Assembly (NCBI RefSeq): GCF_001949145.1
Contig: NW_019091418.1
Coordinates: 3,238,074 to 3,267,319, forward strand
Length of the DNA stretch: 29,246 bases
Source of the DNA: Acanthaster planci
Lineage: Eukaryota > Echinodermata > Asteroidea > Valvatida > Acanthasteridae
Reading direction: 5' to 3'
Shown here piece after piece: positions 11,291 through 21,640 of the stretch (its first letter is position 1; each line of letters opens with the position of its first letter). The position numbers and the translations under genes are program-made. Under the pieces are notes generated by a model. It ran no database searches. It was given only the letters and a program-made list of their open reading frames with translations, and was not told the DNA's origin.

Positions 11291-13099
11291 TCTTTAGATG
11301 TCCATCATCTGCTTTCACGCATACACTTGTCTCTTTTTTCCCTTTTGGTGGGGCTAATAGGTTTATGCAAGAAAATCAAGATGAAAATGCAAGATGACAG
11401 TAAACTGTTTTCCCCCCAAATTTGAACTGTGAAAGTACAACATTGAATTATTCTTGAGCCAGTCTCCAATCTTTAAAGATATCATATCATATAAAAAACT
11501 TTAAAGCATTGATCAAGCCTTTACCACTGCATGTAAGCCATAAACAAAACGTTTCAAACATTAAAGAATGCAATGAATTGAGGTACATCTTGGTTTGGTA
11601 CCTTGACTTATTTAGTGATATTCAAGGTACAAGGAACCTGTATCTTGTACTGTATCTTTTTACGACATCATCAATGATTTCAGCAGACGTCTTTTGAGTG
11701 TTTGATTCTTCGGATAGTGTCCAAGTTCAGCTACAGGTACATGAAGCTTCAAGACTTACATGTACTGGTACAGATATCAGTTCTCCTTCAAAGTCAACAA
11801 CAGTATCAAAACGAGCTATCGGACAGAAGGGTTTCCTAATCCAGGTGTGTAATTTCTCAGGATGTTTTCCAGATTTAGAATTTTTTACTTCAAACTTAGG
11901 AATTCTAGGAGTTTAAAAGTTAGGTTTTACAAATGTTTGTGTTTTTTACAAATACGTGTACATGTACTCTTGTACCATACGTAGTTCACATACATATTAT
12001 GTGCCAGTAATATGGTTAGTTTCGAGGGCACTCATGCTTTGTAAGGTATTATTAAGGTTTTCATGGATTTCTCTTCATCTCTAAATCTCACCCTTACTGT
12101 CTGCAGTGCTCCTGGTCTAGTCATATAGCATCCTGATCCAAGCAAGTTGGTACAGGTACATGCTGTACCAGTTGACACCATCCCTCACCCACAGTAATGC
12201 ACCAACAACATTGTTGTGTGAGTAGTTGTACTTCCCAAATCATGGTGTCCTCGTGTATCAGGCAGGGACCACTGCATACTCCTATCCAAGCCCTTTACTT
12301 CAAGTCATTCACCTCCCTAAGAGCTTTTCCACCCCCCCTTCCATCACTGTCACTGACAAACATAACAAGAGCAATCCACTTTGATTAGCTTCTCTTCTGT
12401 TGGACAAGAGGTGGTGAGGTTAAAACTTGATGATGACCCCACAAGTCACAAAGGATTGTCTGAATTCTTGAGTGGATTACAACGTTCATTAATTGACCCA
12501 CTGGGTAACATGGTAACAACAGTGGTGTTTAGACAGCCAAATGAAAATGTTTTGTTGAATCCTTTAGGGAATTCTGCTTTGAATATTAATAAACTGACAT
12601 TGAATAAATGCCTTCGAGGCTAAAGAGTGTTGAATTTCCTTGCGACTATCTTGTACACTCCTCTCCCTGGAATCTATGGAAATTCAGCTATGCATAGATC
12701 TTGCAGATAATGGCATGCTGTGTACCGGTAATTTTGCAGCTAACATTTAGAGGGGTAAGCCTAAACTCAAGTGTTATTCTTAACGCTCTTGCCATGAAAG
12801 ACAACATCTGGTGGTGGTGACTGAGTGTGAATCAACACCTATCAGGAAATGATGTACTCTGTTTTGAAGTGCAATAAGGAAGGAATTGGTCCCAGTGGGA
12901 ATGATGTGATATGAGAATCCCCAAATACAAGCACTTGGTACCTGACTAAGTGGTTGGATGCCGACTATTTCATCATGAGGTCATTCACCTCAAACATCCA
13001 CATGTACATGTGGGAGGATAGAAACTGTTATATTAGTTAGATTTGAATATTATGATTATTTATCATTTCTGAAAATGACACCAAGGATTCCTCAGAAGT

Positions 13100-13325
13100 C
13101 CCCTAGGCACTGTAGCTTGCAAGCCTGGAAAAAAAAACTGTAGAGAAGAGACAATGAGAAGCAGTTACAGTTTTGGGGGTGGGAGGAAAACCCCAGAGGA
13201 ATATTCTGGGTAAAATCCACAGAATCAATAGGTACTGAAAACCCAATCCATATGGACTGAGCTTGGAATCCAACCCAGGCTGTAAAGGTAAAAGGTGAGG
13301 AAAGAGCCACTATGCCAACCTGTCT
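13100..13325 (-). mobile_element. tRNA-derived SINE, minus strand
   Basis: Read on the minus strand, the unit starts near 13325 with an A-box-like TGGCATAGTGG (complement of 13307-13317). About 30 nt later comes a B-box-like GGGTTGGATTCC (complement of 13265-13276), which is the usual arrangement of a tRNA-derived SINE head. The body that follows includes CCTCTGGGGTTTTCCTCCC, a C- and T-rich segment of a type I recall from SINE bodies in other marine animals. The 3' end is unclear: on this strand it runs into a T-rich tract (13129-13137) instead of an A tail. The 72-codon minus-strand frame at 13092-13310 is a by-product of this element. No target-site duplication was identified. Confidence 0.5.
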
Positions 13326-13329
13326 CTGT

Positions 13330-14010
13330 TTGCCAAGAAAAGAGCCATCAGTTTTGAATTATAGATATAAACTCTTGGCAAAATAAGGATTGCTCTCAAA
13401 CAAGAAATGGTCATTTTATTGTCTTTGCCATGGATGGTTCATCTACATGTCTAAGAGAATGATTTCAGATAACATGAAAAGTACAGTAATATATGTAGTT
13501 CATATTTCATACTACTAAATTTTAATTCCTGAATTCGGAGTGAAGTGGCTGGTCCTAGTGAGTATATTACTGAAGAATTTCATTAACTAATGTAAATGTA
13601 CACCGTACTTGCATTTTTCTGATTAGTAATGTTAATCAGGAGCAACACCCTTTTGTTGATTGATGAGATTATGGGCTTCTGTGTGTACATTTGTACTTGT
13701 AATTTGTTAAAGTGCTCTGCAAAAGTTCCTCCAATGTCTCATCCGATGTTTTGGTAATCATGAAAACAATACAGCAGCTTCATAACACTGTGTGTTTGTT
13801 CACAATTAATAGCACTCCTATACATTGTATATGTAGTTGAGGTTTTCATTGCATGAATTTAATTGGAATGGGACATGTATGAGCCCCTTAGGACCTATTC
13901 AGCCTTGGTGCTTTTTCCACGCTTTCCAGGATTTACCAACTGATGTGTCAATTCACAAAGGCCTGGGATGGCATCGAATAATTTATCATGTTTTGATTGG
14001 CTATTAGGTA
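13330..14010. other. Non-coding A+T-rich DNA
   Basis: No open frame, repeat or motif cluster worth calling was seen between the two tRNA-derived elements. Confidence 0.6.
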
Positions 14011-14011
14011 C

Positions 14012-14092
14012 TGTAGTGCTTGGCTCAGTTGGCAAGTTGAGTGTTGGACTGTTTAGCTCTATGGTTGTGATCAGGTCAACTGTGGTTGTATG
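14012..14092 (+). repeat. Decayed tRNA-derived SINE head
   Basis: TGGCTCAGTTGG at 14021-14032 is an exact match to the pol III A-box consensus as found in tRNA D arms. A weaker B-box-like AGGTCAAC lies about 40 nt downstream (14073-14080). The spacing is right for a tRNA-derived promoter, but the anticodon and T arms are degraded. It lies 370 bp from the better tRNA-like sequence on the opposite strand, which adds to the impression of a SINE-rich patch. Confidence 0.4.
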
Positions 14093-14460
14093 ATACTCAG
14101 TGCTATTCAGCCCCCCAGTATGGCTTCAGGGACACAATGAGTGCTCGATGTAGGTATTAATTACAAATTGAAAATCAAGCATCTGATGTCATCCCATCTT
14201 GTACTACATGTACATGTACCTGTATATGCTCCCTTTCCCCCAAAAATCATGTTTTCTCAGGATGTGTCTGGCATTGGTGTGTTGATTAGTGTGAAGACAA
14301 AATTTGTCGTAGTTTTGGGCAAAAATGACACTGCTTTACACTGTCTTACAGCAGAGTGGCCAAGTTCTGTTAACATGATATTAATTAATTTAATGAAACA
14401 AATCATATAGGGAAACTGACTAAGTGCTTGTGAATGATTATAAAGATGAACTAAGAAATT

Positions 14461-14532
14461 GACTGGAGCGGGATTTGAACCTGCAGCCTCTGGAACACCG
14501 TACCAGTGCTCTACCAACTGAGCTACCCAGTC
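14461..14532 (-). tRNA. tRNA-like sequence, probable pseudogene or SINE head (apparent anticodon GGT)
   Basis: The minus strand gives 72 nt that fold into a cloverleaf. The acceptor stem is 7 bp (GACTGGG with TCCAGTC, last pair G-T). The D arm is perfect (GCTC/GAGC) around AGTTGGTA. The anticodon stem CTGGT/TCCAG has one T-T mismatch. The T arm GCAGG/CCCGC has one A-C mismatch around the canonical loop TTCAAAT. Both pol III boxes are good (TAGCTCAGTTGG and GGTTCAAATCC). Against a working tRNA: the anticodon loop ACGGTGT puts C at position 33 where U is nearly invariant, and GGT (Thr) is not a normal eukaryotic nuclear anticodon. It also sits in one arm of an inverted pair. A tRNA-derived mobile element or tRNA pseudogene is the best reading. 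Spurious open frames on the minus strand here simply translate it. Confidence 0.55.
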
Positions 14533-14743
14533 CTATGTCATATGTTGGTGGCTCTTCCCATCTGTCAACGTGTTTACCACTTGCCAGGTTGTATGGTGAT
14601 ATTGGGGTGTGATCCCTGGCTGCATGGTGTTTCAGGTTTAATGGTTTCTGGCTAGCATCCCCCCCCGAACAGAGATATTGACAAATGGGAAGAGCCACCA
14701 ACATAGAGCTGGGTAGCTTAGTTGGTTGAACACTGGTATAGAG
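14505..14743. repeat. Inverted pair of tRNA-containing repeat copies (foldback)
   Basis: Positions 14542-14569 and 14677-14704 are inverted copies of one 28-nt sequence with two mismatches, containing GGTGGCTCTTCCCAT and its complement. Homology continues outward: the left copy runs after about 10 nt into the minus-strand tRNA-like sequence, and the right copy runs at once into CTGGGTAGCTTAGTTGG (14709-14725) and CACTGGTA (14731-14738), a second diverged tRNA head on the plus strand. The two copies point away from each other, separated by about 107 bp that includes a run of eight C. The shared leader lies upstream of the tRNA-like part, which is unusual because SINEs normally begin with the tRNA head. 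A transcript through the locus could form a long hairpin. Confidence 0.8.
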
Positions 14744-15385
14744 TTTTTGGCTTTTGTACTCGACTACATCAGTGCCTCATGCACAGGAATTTCTAGCTTT
14801 GTTTAAAAAATTGGAATTGGGTGTCAGAATGCCCAAAATAAACCTATAATTTGAATAAATAACCTACATGTATCTAAAAAGTTCTTGCTATAGAAGGAAG
14901 ACATTTATCTTAAATAAACATATTGCACCTCTTGGATTCCATGGTATAAATTAGTTTTCCTGTGTTAATTTATGGGTCTCAAGAATGCAGTACGTTTCAT
15001 TGGAAAAGGTGTTCAGGTTAATTGAATGTATGCTGAGGCCATAACCCGTAACACTGCTGCATGGACCCAACAATTGTGATAACTGACCTGAATCAGGTTT
15101 GTTAATTGATCACTCCTCATTCTCAGTGGGATGCATAGGCCTATTGCTGGGCTAGTGGATCAGTTTCAGTCAATTAAACTTTCCTTCATCAGAGTCAGGT
15201 GTCTTGGAGTGAAAAATGCCAGTGATAAAGTACAGGTAGATGAACAATGTACATTGTCTAATTTTCTCATCTCATTTTAACGATGAATAAAAAAACTGGG
15301 GGCAATGCCTGAATTGTAATGAATTGAAAGTTGGTGAATGGATGTACATGGATTGTGATTGAAAGTTGAAGCAAAATTGTGTGCA
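14744..15385. other. Non-coding A+T-rich DNA
   Basis: No gene or notable structure beyond one TACATGTA near 14873. Frames are short and without motifs. Confidence 0.6.
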
Positions 15386-15390
15386 ATTAT

Positions 15391-15449
15391 GGTTCAGTGG
15401 TCGTGGGTTTGAGCCCCACCGAGTAAGCTTGTGAATTTTTTCACAAGCT
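15391..15449 (+). repeat. tRNA T-arm-like remnant followed by a perfect hairpin
   Basis: GTGGG-TTTGAGC-CCCAC at 15403-15419 is a perfect 5-bp stem with a 7-nt loop, shaped and worded like a tRNA T arm (B-box type GGGTTTGAGCCCC). A D-arm-like GGTTCAGTGG (15391-15400) sits immediately before it, so the middle of the tRNA seems to be deleted. Seven bases downstream is a perfect 10-bp hairpin with a TTTT loop (15426-15449, AGCTTGTGAA/TTCACAAGCT). This is probably a shortened SINE remnant; the hairpin may belong to its body. Confidence 0.45.
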
Positions 15450-15554
15450 CTTGGACAATTAAAGCACTGAGTATGCAGTGTTTATAAATTTGTTGGTAAG
15501 GGCAAAAAAACCCATATTTATGAAGTATGTCATACATACTGTACATGTATACTT

Positions 15555-15770
15555 GTATATAATGTGGACCTCCAGTTACAAGAAGGCCATATAATGTAGG
15601 ATCAGAAGATTTTTTAAAACTTTTTTTTAAAGGCATATTTGATTGAGGGTATCAGTGGCAAAATGAAGAGGAGTATTCCTGGAAATCAAAACTTTGGCTC
15701 AGAGTTTTCCCGTTTGGAGAAAACGGAGCATTTCCCCTGAGTTTTTAACTATTGGAGAATGAAGGAGCGT
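15555..15770 (+). repeat. Dispersed repeat family, copy A
   Basis: This segment aligns by eye with 27525-27790. Shared landmarks in the same order are GTGGACCTC, ATAATGTAGG, a central A/T-rich segment, GGCAAAATGAA(G/A)AGGA, CCTGGAAAT versus CCAGGAAAT, GAGAAAA(C/A)GGAGCATTT, AGTTT and GGAGAA. In both copies TACATGTA lies about 20 bp upstream of GTGGACCTC. This copy is shorter and more decayed in the middle: hairpins clear in the other copy have been lost or replaced by a T-rich tract. It is not recognised as any named family. It has no coding capacity, so a non-autonomous element is likely. Confidence 0.75.
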
Positions 15771-15771
15771 G

Positions 15772-15824
15772 ATATGATGTACATGTACATGTATGTGAAA
15801 GAGTACAGTATGTGTACATCATAT
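15772..15824. repeat. 12-bp perfect inverted repeat spanning TACATGTA tracts
   Basis: ATATGATGTACA (15772-15783) and TGTACATCATAT (15813-15824) are exact inverted copies separated by 29 nt. Positions 15777-15797 are also a 21-nt strictly alternating purine/pyrimidine tract containing two overlapping TACATGTA. The structure begins right after the end of dispersed repeat copy A and could form a cruciform. Confidence 0.75.
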
Positions 15825-17005
15825 ACTGTACATGTGGATCTGTCTGGTGTGTGGTGTTCCAACTTTTTTACAGCATAATTTAAAACCCAACAAGTAAAAA
15901 CAAAGGATAGACAATCTGTTCAATGTTTTTGTGTTTGAGTTAAGTGTCCCAGTTTGTGTCCTTTTTCTACTACTGTGTCTTTGTATGTCTATCAATTTGC
16001 TGTCCTTCTTGGTCACATACTTTAATCGCAATGGCTTACATTTAGATTTAATGTTTTTATGCCTAACTGGTTTAATTTATGTACATGTATGTAAGTTTGT
16101 AAAAGTTTGTTTTGGTTTAGTTTGTTTTTAAGTTTGCCAATTGTTAAATTTAAACTTAACTTTGACACAGTCTTATCAATGATAGTATGTAAAGTGCGTA
16201 GAGAATCAATTTTGGTGGATTTGGTGCTATACAGATACAAAAAACTAATTATTATTAAAAACTTCATTATTATTATAATTAATTGGTTTACAACTGTGGT
16301 TTGAAAAATTAACTAGTTGTGCAGTTGATTTAGATGAAAGCCTGTGTGATAATCCAGATTTCCACTAGTAGCTTGTAGAAATAGAAGCATTTGTCCATGT
16401 CAAATAGGTTTGGGGTGCTGAAGTCTTTGTATGTGAGAAAACACACTGATTGGTCAGGTAATTATTAAACAGCAACTGTTTCATATTTGCAAAAAAGCCA
16501 GTTTGAAAAATTGGTTAGAGATGGTTTATGTAACACAAGCTTTGAGCCGATATTGCTTGGAGGAATCTTCATCAGCTCATCACAGGCAGTAAATAATGAT
16601 GTTTGAAGTGATCCTGGTGAATTTGGATGAAGATTACAACCAAGAATTGACTGCATCTTTTATTGTTTCCAGTTGTACTTAATTTTTAGAAGTAAGGCAG
16701 TATGGATGGAATTGTTGAAATTGAGTTTTAATAAATGTAAGTCTTTCTCAGTGTTGCACTCAGTCCATCACAAGTCCAGTCATAAGTAAAATGGTGAAGA
16801 GCGATGAAGGAATGCTTTTATCATGGTTCTTGACTTGACTTGCAACTGGATGACTTATTATGATTTGGAATGGACTTGCAGGGGATCGTATGATATAGAG
16901 TCACTATCATCCGTCAATTCTGGCCTTGTATTTCGCTTGAAGTATGTCCTCAACTTTTCACAGATTTGTGGAAGTATCAATATTGGGCTAACTTGTCAAG
17001 ATACA
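15825..17005. other. Non-coding A+T-rich DNA
   Basis: The segment is T- and G-rich on the given strand, especially 15900-16300. A higher-complexity stretch at 16460-16660 is open on the minus strand for 63 codons but shows no family motif. No gene is supported. TACATGTA occurs near 16082. Confidence 0.6.
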
Positions 17006-17009
17006 TTGA

Positions 17010-17080
17010 TTGTTGTTGGATTGAACCTGGGACTTGCAGCACATTGTGTCATGACTCTACTGAGCTCTGTGGTTCTGCAT
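17010..17080 (-). repeat. tRNA-derived SINE head, minus strand
   Basis: On the minus strand CCAGGTTCAATCC (complement of 17018-17030) is a good B box. Upstream of it CACAGAGCTCAGTAGAGT (complement of 17055-17072) resembles the A box and D arm of a tRNA, at tRNA-like spacing. The anticodon region is not interpretable. The arrangement fits a tRNA-derived SINE or tRNA pseudogene. The plus-strand 90-codon frame at 16823-17095 crosses it and is considered spurious. Confidence 0.45.
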
Positions 17081-18915
17081 ACTCTGATATATTAACTTGT
17101 GAGTTGTTCTCAGAGTACTGGTTAGTCTCTTGCTGTGCTTGAGTTGATGAGATTGAAAACTCTATAGTACCAGTACACATTAAGAAATTTTTGATCTGCA
17201 TATTTAAGTTTTAATTTTCTTGGACTGAAACTTTAGTGTTATATGATCTACACTGTCTTTAATAGATGATTCAAGCTACATGGTTGTTGTGTGAGATGGA
17301 TTGGTTTCCAACGAATGTATATTCCATATATAGACCCATAGACTAGTCACCATTCTATTCAGCTTCTTGCACTTAACTTGGAAAGGCAATCAAGATTTCA
17401 CGATGATCTTTATTAAAATACATGTACATTTATCTACTGCCCACATCCAACAGCATAAATATGCTACATGTAGTTACAGGAATAGGAGAATGAAAACAAA
17501 GTCTATTTAGACACAAAAATCGAACTAAAAAAATATTTAAATCAAATGACATTTTCACACTGAATAATCACAACATATTGTACTTGTGCATGACCCATTG
17601 GAATATAATTTGTTGAGAAGATATTTTTGTGTCCTCAGAGGGAGGTCCTATTTTGCAGGATACCAGTAAATGCAATTTACATTTGATGACTGTGTCATCA
17701 TACACAATGGGAAAGTTTATTGCTCATACCTGTACATGCACATAAGATATATGTTGTCATAAAGGTAATGTGTGTGTGATCTCACTTTGGTATGTTTGAT
17801 TTCAGTGAATGTTTGGTTTAGATTTATCCCTCAGGGACACAATACACATGGTCATCCCTTCTGGTGTTGTTTCATTAACTTCTCTAAACTTTTCTTTCCA
17901 AGAATTGACTAGCCATTGTTTCCTTTTTTTGTGTGGTAATACAATTTTTTAAGTGAATTGGACTAATGCGGTTAAAACTTGATCAATCAGAAATGAATTC
18001 TTGGTAGTTTTCAAGGCTAGTTATGATTCACTAAATTGGTATCAGGTTCATTACCCTAGTGAAAGAAATTGCTTATTTTAGCATTGGGCTTTCTAAGTAT
18101 TCCCTAGACACCGCATGATGACTGGCTTCCTCAAGGCTTTTGTAGTTTCTGAGAACTCTCTTGGTGTATATACAGCCAATGCCCAGCCTGCTGTCTTTGT
18201 TCTGAAAATTATTGTTGACAAGAGGTTTATGATGTAAGCTTTTATTTTGTGTATAATAAAAGAGATGCAACTCATAACATACTTGTACATGTACAGGAGT
18301 GGACGTTTTGTACTGGGTGCTTGAGCAACAAGTTCTTGAGCAAATGAGAGTGGTATTGGAGGAAATGAAAAGAGTGCTTTTTATTTATATCTTGTAATGT
18401 GTTGTTTTGGAAGGAAGGAAATCATTAGGTGTTTGGAAGTTTTAGAACACTTTGTTTATGTCACAAAAGACTGATGAACTCTCCCCCTTTATGATCAAGG
18501 AGTTTGAGGTTGATTTAAAATACCTGTAGAATGTAAACTGTCATTTTGGATAAAATACAGTTATTCACCACATGAAATTAATAACAGAAAATGTTTCATA
18601 CAATATGATAAGTAAGTTTTTGTTGCTATTACAAGGTGACTTGGGCAGGTAGGTACTAGCAAAGTTGTATTTCATAATAAATTGGAACAGGCAAACCGCA
18701 GGCATAGCAAGCTGTACATGTAATTCATAAAACAATAATGTCAGTACCACGTACGATAAGGGCATTGCCTCACCTAGGCTGTTGTTTTTTTTAGCTTTGT
18801 TTTCGCTGTTTGGTGTAATACATGTACCTTCATGTACTCATTTGTATATGCATGAATACATGGTTGTGTGAATATGTGAGTTGAAGTCTGACAACAGAAG
18901 TCCTACACTACATAC

Positions 18916-18938
18916 TGTACATGTACATGTATGTGTAT
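18916..18938. repeat. 23-nt alternating purine/pyrimidine tract
   Basis: The tract contains two overlapping TACATGTA and continues as TGTATGTGTAT, with strict purine/pyrimidine alternation throughout. It is a typical member of the window's palindrome-derived tracts. Confidence 0.7.
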
Positions 18939-19689
18939 TTGATTCTGTGACAGCACATCATTTTTTTGTTGGAATCTTGACTTTGAGTCCTCTTGTACAT
19001 GACTGGAACTTTGAGCAAACAGAGGTAATTCCCTTGATATCTATTGAAATGTTCCCATAGACAAACTTATTATTTTATACAAGTTCCCTTTGTGAAGGCA
19101 AAATTGCTATGCTCCTTGAAGAATGAAGTTCCTGCCGCGCTTGTAGTTTGCAGAATTTGACTGAGTAACATTTTTTGTGATACTTACATGTATGGGTACA
19201 GGGGTACCATAACCTCATGCATGCATTCACTTAGATTTAGTGTCTTTGTGTCTTTATGCAGGTGGGTCGTTAAATTTTGTTTTTAGGTTTTATTTACAGT
19301 CACAACTACATACCAGTAAATGTTGGTCATTTTTGGTCAGTCTTTGACTTTTAAGAAGGCCAATAGAGTTCCATGACCAGAGAATTAGATTTAGCGTAAC
19401 TGTATGATACAGCACTATTACCACGATCTCTCTTCTTCATAAATTCCATTTGAAGGTTGGCTTCTATGGTACCTGCATGTTATAAACCCGCCTCCCATTG
19501 CAGTGAAGAGCACCGATTGTCTTACACACTAAAATGACCCATATTTGAACTGAGGGTCATGCCTGGCCCCATATACTGTACATCACAAGTCATGCAGCAA
19601 AGTTACTAGCTGCCAGCTTAATATAGATTAATTTTCTGTCCAACAAGCTTCAATACAACCACCACCTGTCCAGAGTGAACGAGTTAATA

Positions 19690-20000
19690 ACCATAGAGTA
19701 CCATCAGAGAGAGAACCGGTTAAGAATGTGTGTATCTTTATTCTGCAGCACCTGGTGCATGTCATCATTACCTATCATAAAAGATGAGAACAGGAAAGCA
19801 AGTCGCTTGTCGTAACTGAAATAAATTGCTGTGGAGCGTGTCTTCTGAGTCCCTTTGGCCTCTGCCGCTGGCAAACATTGCCACCATCCCAACACAAGGG
19901 CCCCTGACTACTTGTCAGCTTGGCAAGCCGTTTAATTTGCCCTCAACTAATTGTGCCTGGGTCACTTTGAAGTCAGACCGACAGAACATTTTTGGCACGT
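19690..20000. promoter_or_regulatory. High-complexity, GC-richer block, candidate conserved element
   Basis: The block stands out from A+T-rich flanks by balanced composition, absence of TACATGTA and open frames on both strands (77 codons plus from 19826, 63 codons minus at 19704-19895). Neither translation resembles a known family. It includes CAGCACCTGGTGC, containing an E box (CACCTG, 19749-19754), and a TAATTG core near 19947. A non-coding regulatory element is more likely than a gene; conservation data would decide. Confidence 0.2.
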
Positions 20001-21204
20001 TGTCATTTCTGACTGTTTACCATTTTGTGTTTGTTGGAATCATTCTTTTCATTTTATAAATGTCTGTGAATCTGATCTGTTCTGTATACTGTACCTCTGC
20101 TCAGATACGTGTACATGTAACTTGCTTTGAAGGTTTGGAAATAAGAATTATTTCCTCATTTGTCAGGATAAAGATATATTCCCTTAAGTGTCATGTGCAT
20201 GTGTGGTCAATCCATGGGTACTTTGATTTGTACAAGTAGGAACACAGGAAAGGGTTTGTTTTTTATTGCATCAACCACTTGCAATTTTGTTGGAAAGACT
20301 TTCCCAACATGTAGTGCACTGACCGTATATTTACAGGTATATTCTAATAATTTCCTAATTGATGAGGACTGCTCGTCAATTATTGTCCACCTTGTAGAAG
20401 TCAATGTCCACATCAAGGTTCATAGCAATTCAAATTATATGTTACATGAAAGCCTCAGAAATTCTTGTTTGCCATCAAATTTTATTAAACAGACAATTGC
20501 TGTCTTCATGAATCTCTCTTACCCGATTCTGTTTGTGCTGTGTGTTATTTACAGCACAGCATTGTTGGTGATGTAAGAAATAGTGTGATCTCAGGAGTGT
20601 GTCCCTAGGTTGCTGATTGGAATCTCTGAGTAATACCCAATGATGGTACCATCGGCTTGTTTCAGAGTCACAAAGGAACGCAACTTGTAATTGTGTTTGA
20701 ACCTTTGCTTGATTTACGGTTATTCCACTGAAACATGCCAAAGATTTATTTGTGTAGGTGTGATAAAACGATGATTTGATTCAGTCAGGTCTGCTAGGGC
20801 AATCTTCAGATGCATTAAGCCTGACAGTTTCTACTTGGTAGTTTGTAAATAGATGATGCATTACGAAAGATTGAGTAATTTGTTTCAATTTAAAATGTTG
20901 AGATGTGCCTTCCGAGAGGCAAAAAGTGTCTTGAGGACAGGATTGGTCTTTGGGAAGATTGCATTGGCTAGGGATGAACTGACCATCAGTGTTATGGTAG
21001 TTCACATTTGGATCGCTTGATTTTACCATGTACATTGGTACATGTACCATACACTGGTAGGTATTGAAGAATGGGTTGAAAAGAATGGCTTTGGTACACA
21101 CTATGTAGATATAATGGCTTTGTTATATGATATTTGCCTTGAGCAGAAGCGCTAATTAGTTTGAAAGCTGGGAGTGTTCGATGGCTGCTTCTGAATCTGT
21201 TGTC

Positions 21205-21280
21205 CAGAGCTACAGTCCTGGATAAAATTGTTGGGATGTGTCAATAGCTACTGGTGTACCCTTTCTAGGTCCTCACTCAG
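21205..21280 (+). repeat. Dispersed repeat pair, copy 1
   Basis: This aligns by eye with 22246-22312: GA(T/C)AAAATTGTTGGGA, then TGTCA(A)TAG, then TACCCTTTC(T/C)AGGT, then CCCTACTCA versus CCTCACTCA. The copies are diverged but collinear and in the same orientation, about 1.04 kb apart. It is not assigned to a named family. Downstream at 21299-21317 are three G runs (4, 5 and 6 G). Confidence 0.6.
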
Positions 21281-21640
21281 TGAGATCCAACTTTGAAAGG
21301 GGCCTGGGGGTGGGGGGCCAATGAGATTTGACAAAGATTGTCTGAATCACGGTTCATAGTTGAGTATGTATACTGTGCCGCTTTGCATGTGTTTTCTGGT
21401 AGTCTTGAAAAATGTAGAATGGCAGCTGGTGGTTGAATAGAAGAAGGTATATTGTGGACAAATTGTTCAAGTTAAAGAAAATTAAGAGAAATATCAATTT
21501 TGTATTGTATCTGTACAGCCACAACTGTTTAGTAAGAGTTCACTGAACATAATGCACCATGGCATTTCAGCCCATAACTGTCCAAAATTGATGTGTTTTG
21601 GAATTTGAAAGGCCTGTTCTGCTGCAGAAACAACTTACAA
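21281..21640. other. Non-coding spacer with a G-rich run
   Basis: Apart from three adjacent G runs at 21299-21317, one run short of a canonical four-run quadruplex, nothing distinctive is seen. Confidence 0.5.

Larger units (their letters stand above)
9480..13090. other. Non-coding DNA with two enhancer-like blocks
   Basis: No gene is supported. Two stretches (10130-10420 and 11100-11290) have higher sequence complexity, lack TACATGTA and carry homeodomain-like cores; they are listed separately. The 80-codon frame at 12381-12623 has a protein-like composition but no recognisable family and is discussed as a finding. TACATGTA occurs near 10664, 11759 and 11957, and TACCGGTA at 12723-12730. 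Confidence 0.65.
17090..21200. other. Non-coding DNA, no supported gene
   Basis: This includes the longest open frame of the window (20193-20576, 127 codons, plus). Its composition (rich in Cys, Ser, Ile, Val), lack of any recognisable motif and the opposing frames across it argue against a gene. A higher-complexity block at 19690-20000 is listed separately. TACATGTA is common here (near 17420, 17464, 18284, 18714, 18819, 18916, 19184, 20110 and 21040). Confidence 0.65.

Noticed and set aside
14438-14704. 88-codon minus frame
   Set aside because: Its C-terminal half (SSVGRALVRCSRGCRFKSRS) is just a translation of the tRNA-like sequence, a common false protein in databases.
20193-20576. Longest open frame, 127 codons, plus strand
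   Set aside because: No recognisable domain, Cys- and Ser-rich composition typical of translated A+T-rich DNA, opposing minus frames across it, and no promoter or splice context.
20590-20640. tRNA B-box-like segment (minus frame containing RDSNQQPRD)
   Set aside because: The peptide resembles translated tRNA, but the DNA lacks a proper B box, T-arm stem and A box.
21299-21317. G-quadruplex
   Set aside because: Only three G runs are present (4, 5 and 6 G); a fourth run of three or more within normal loop length is missing.
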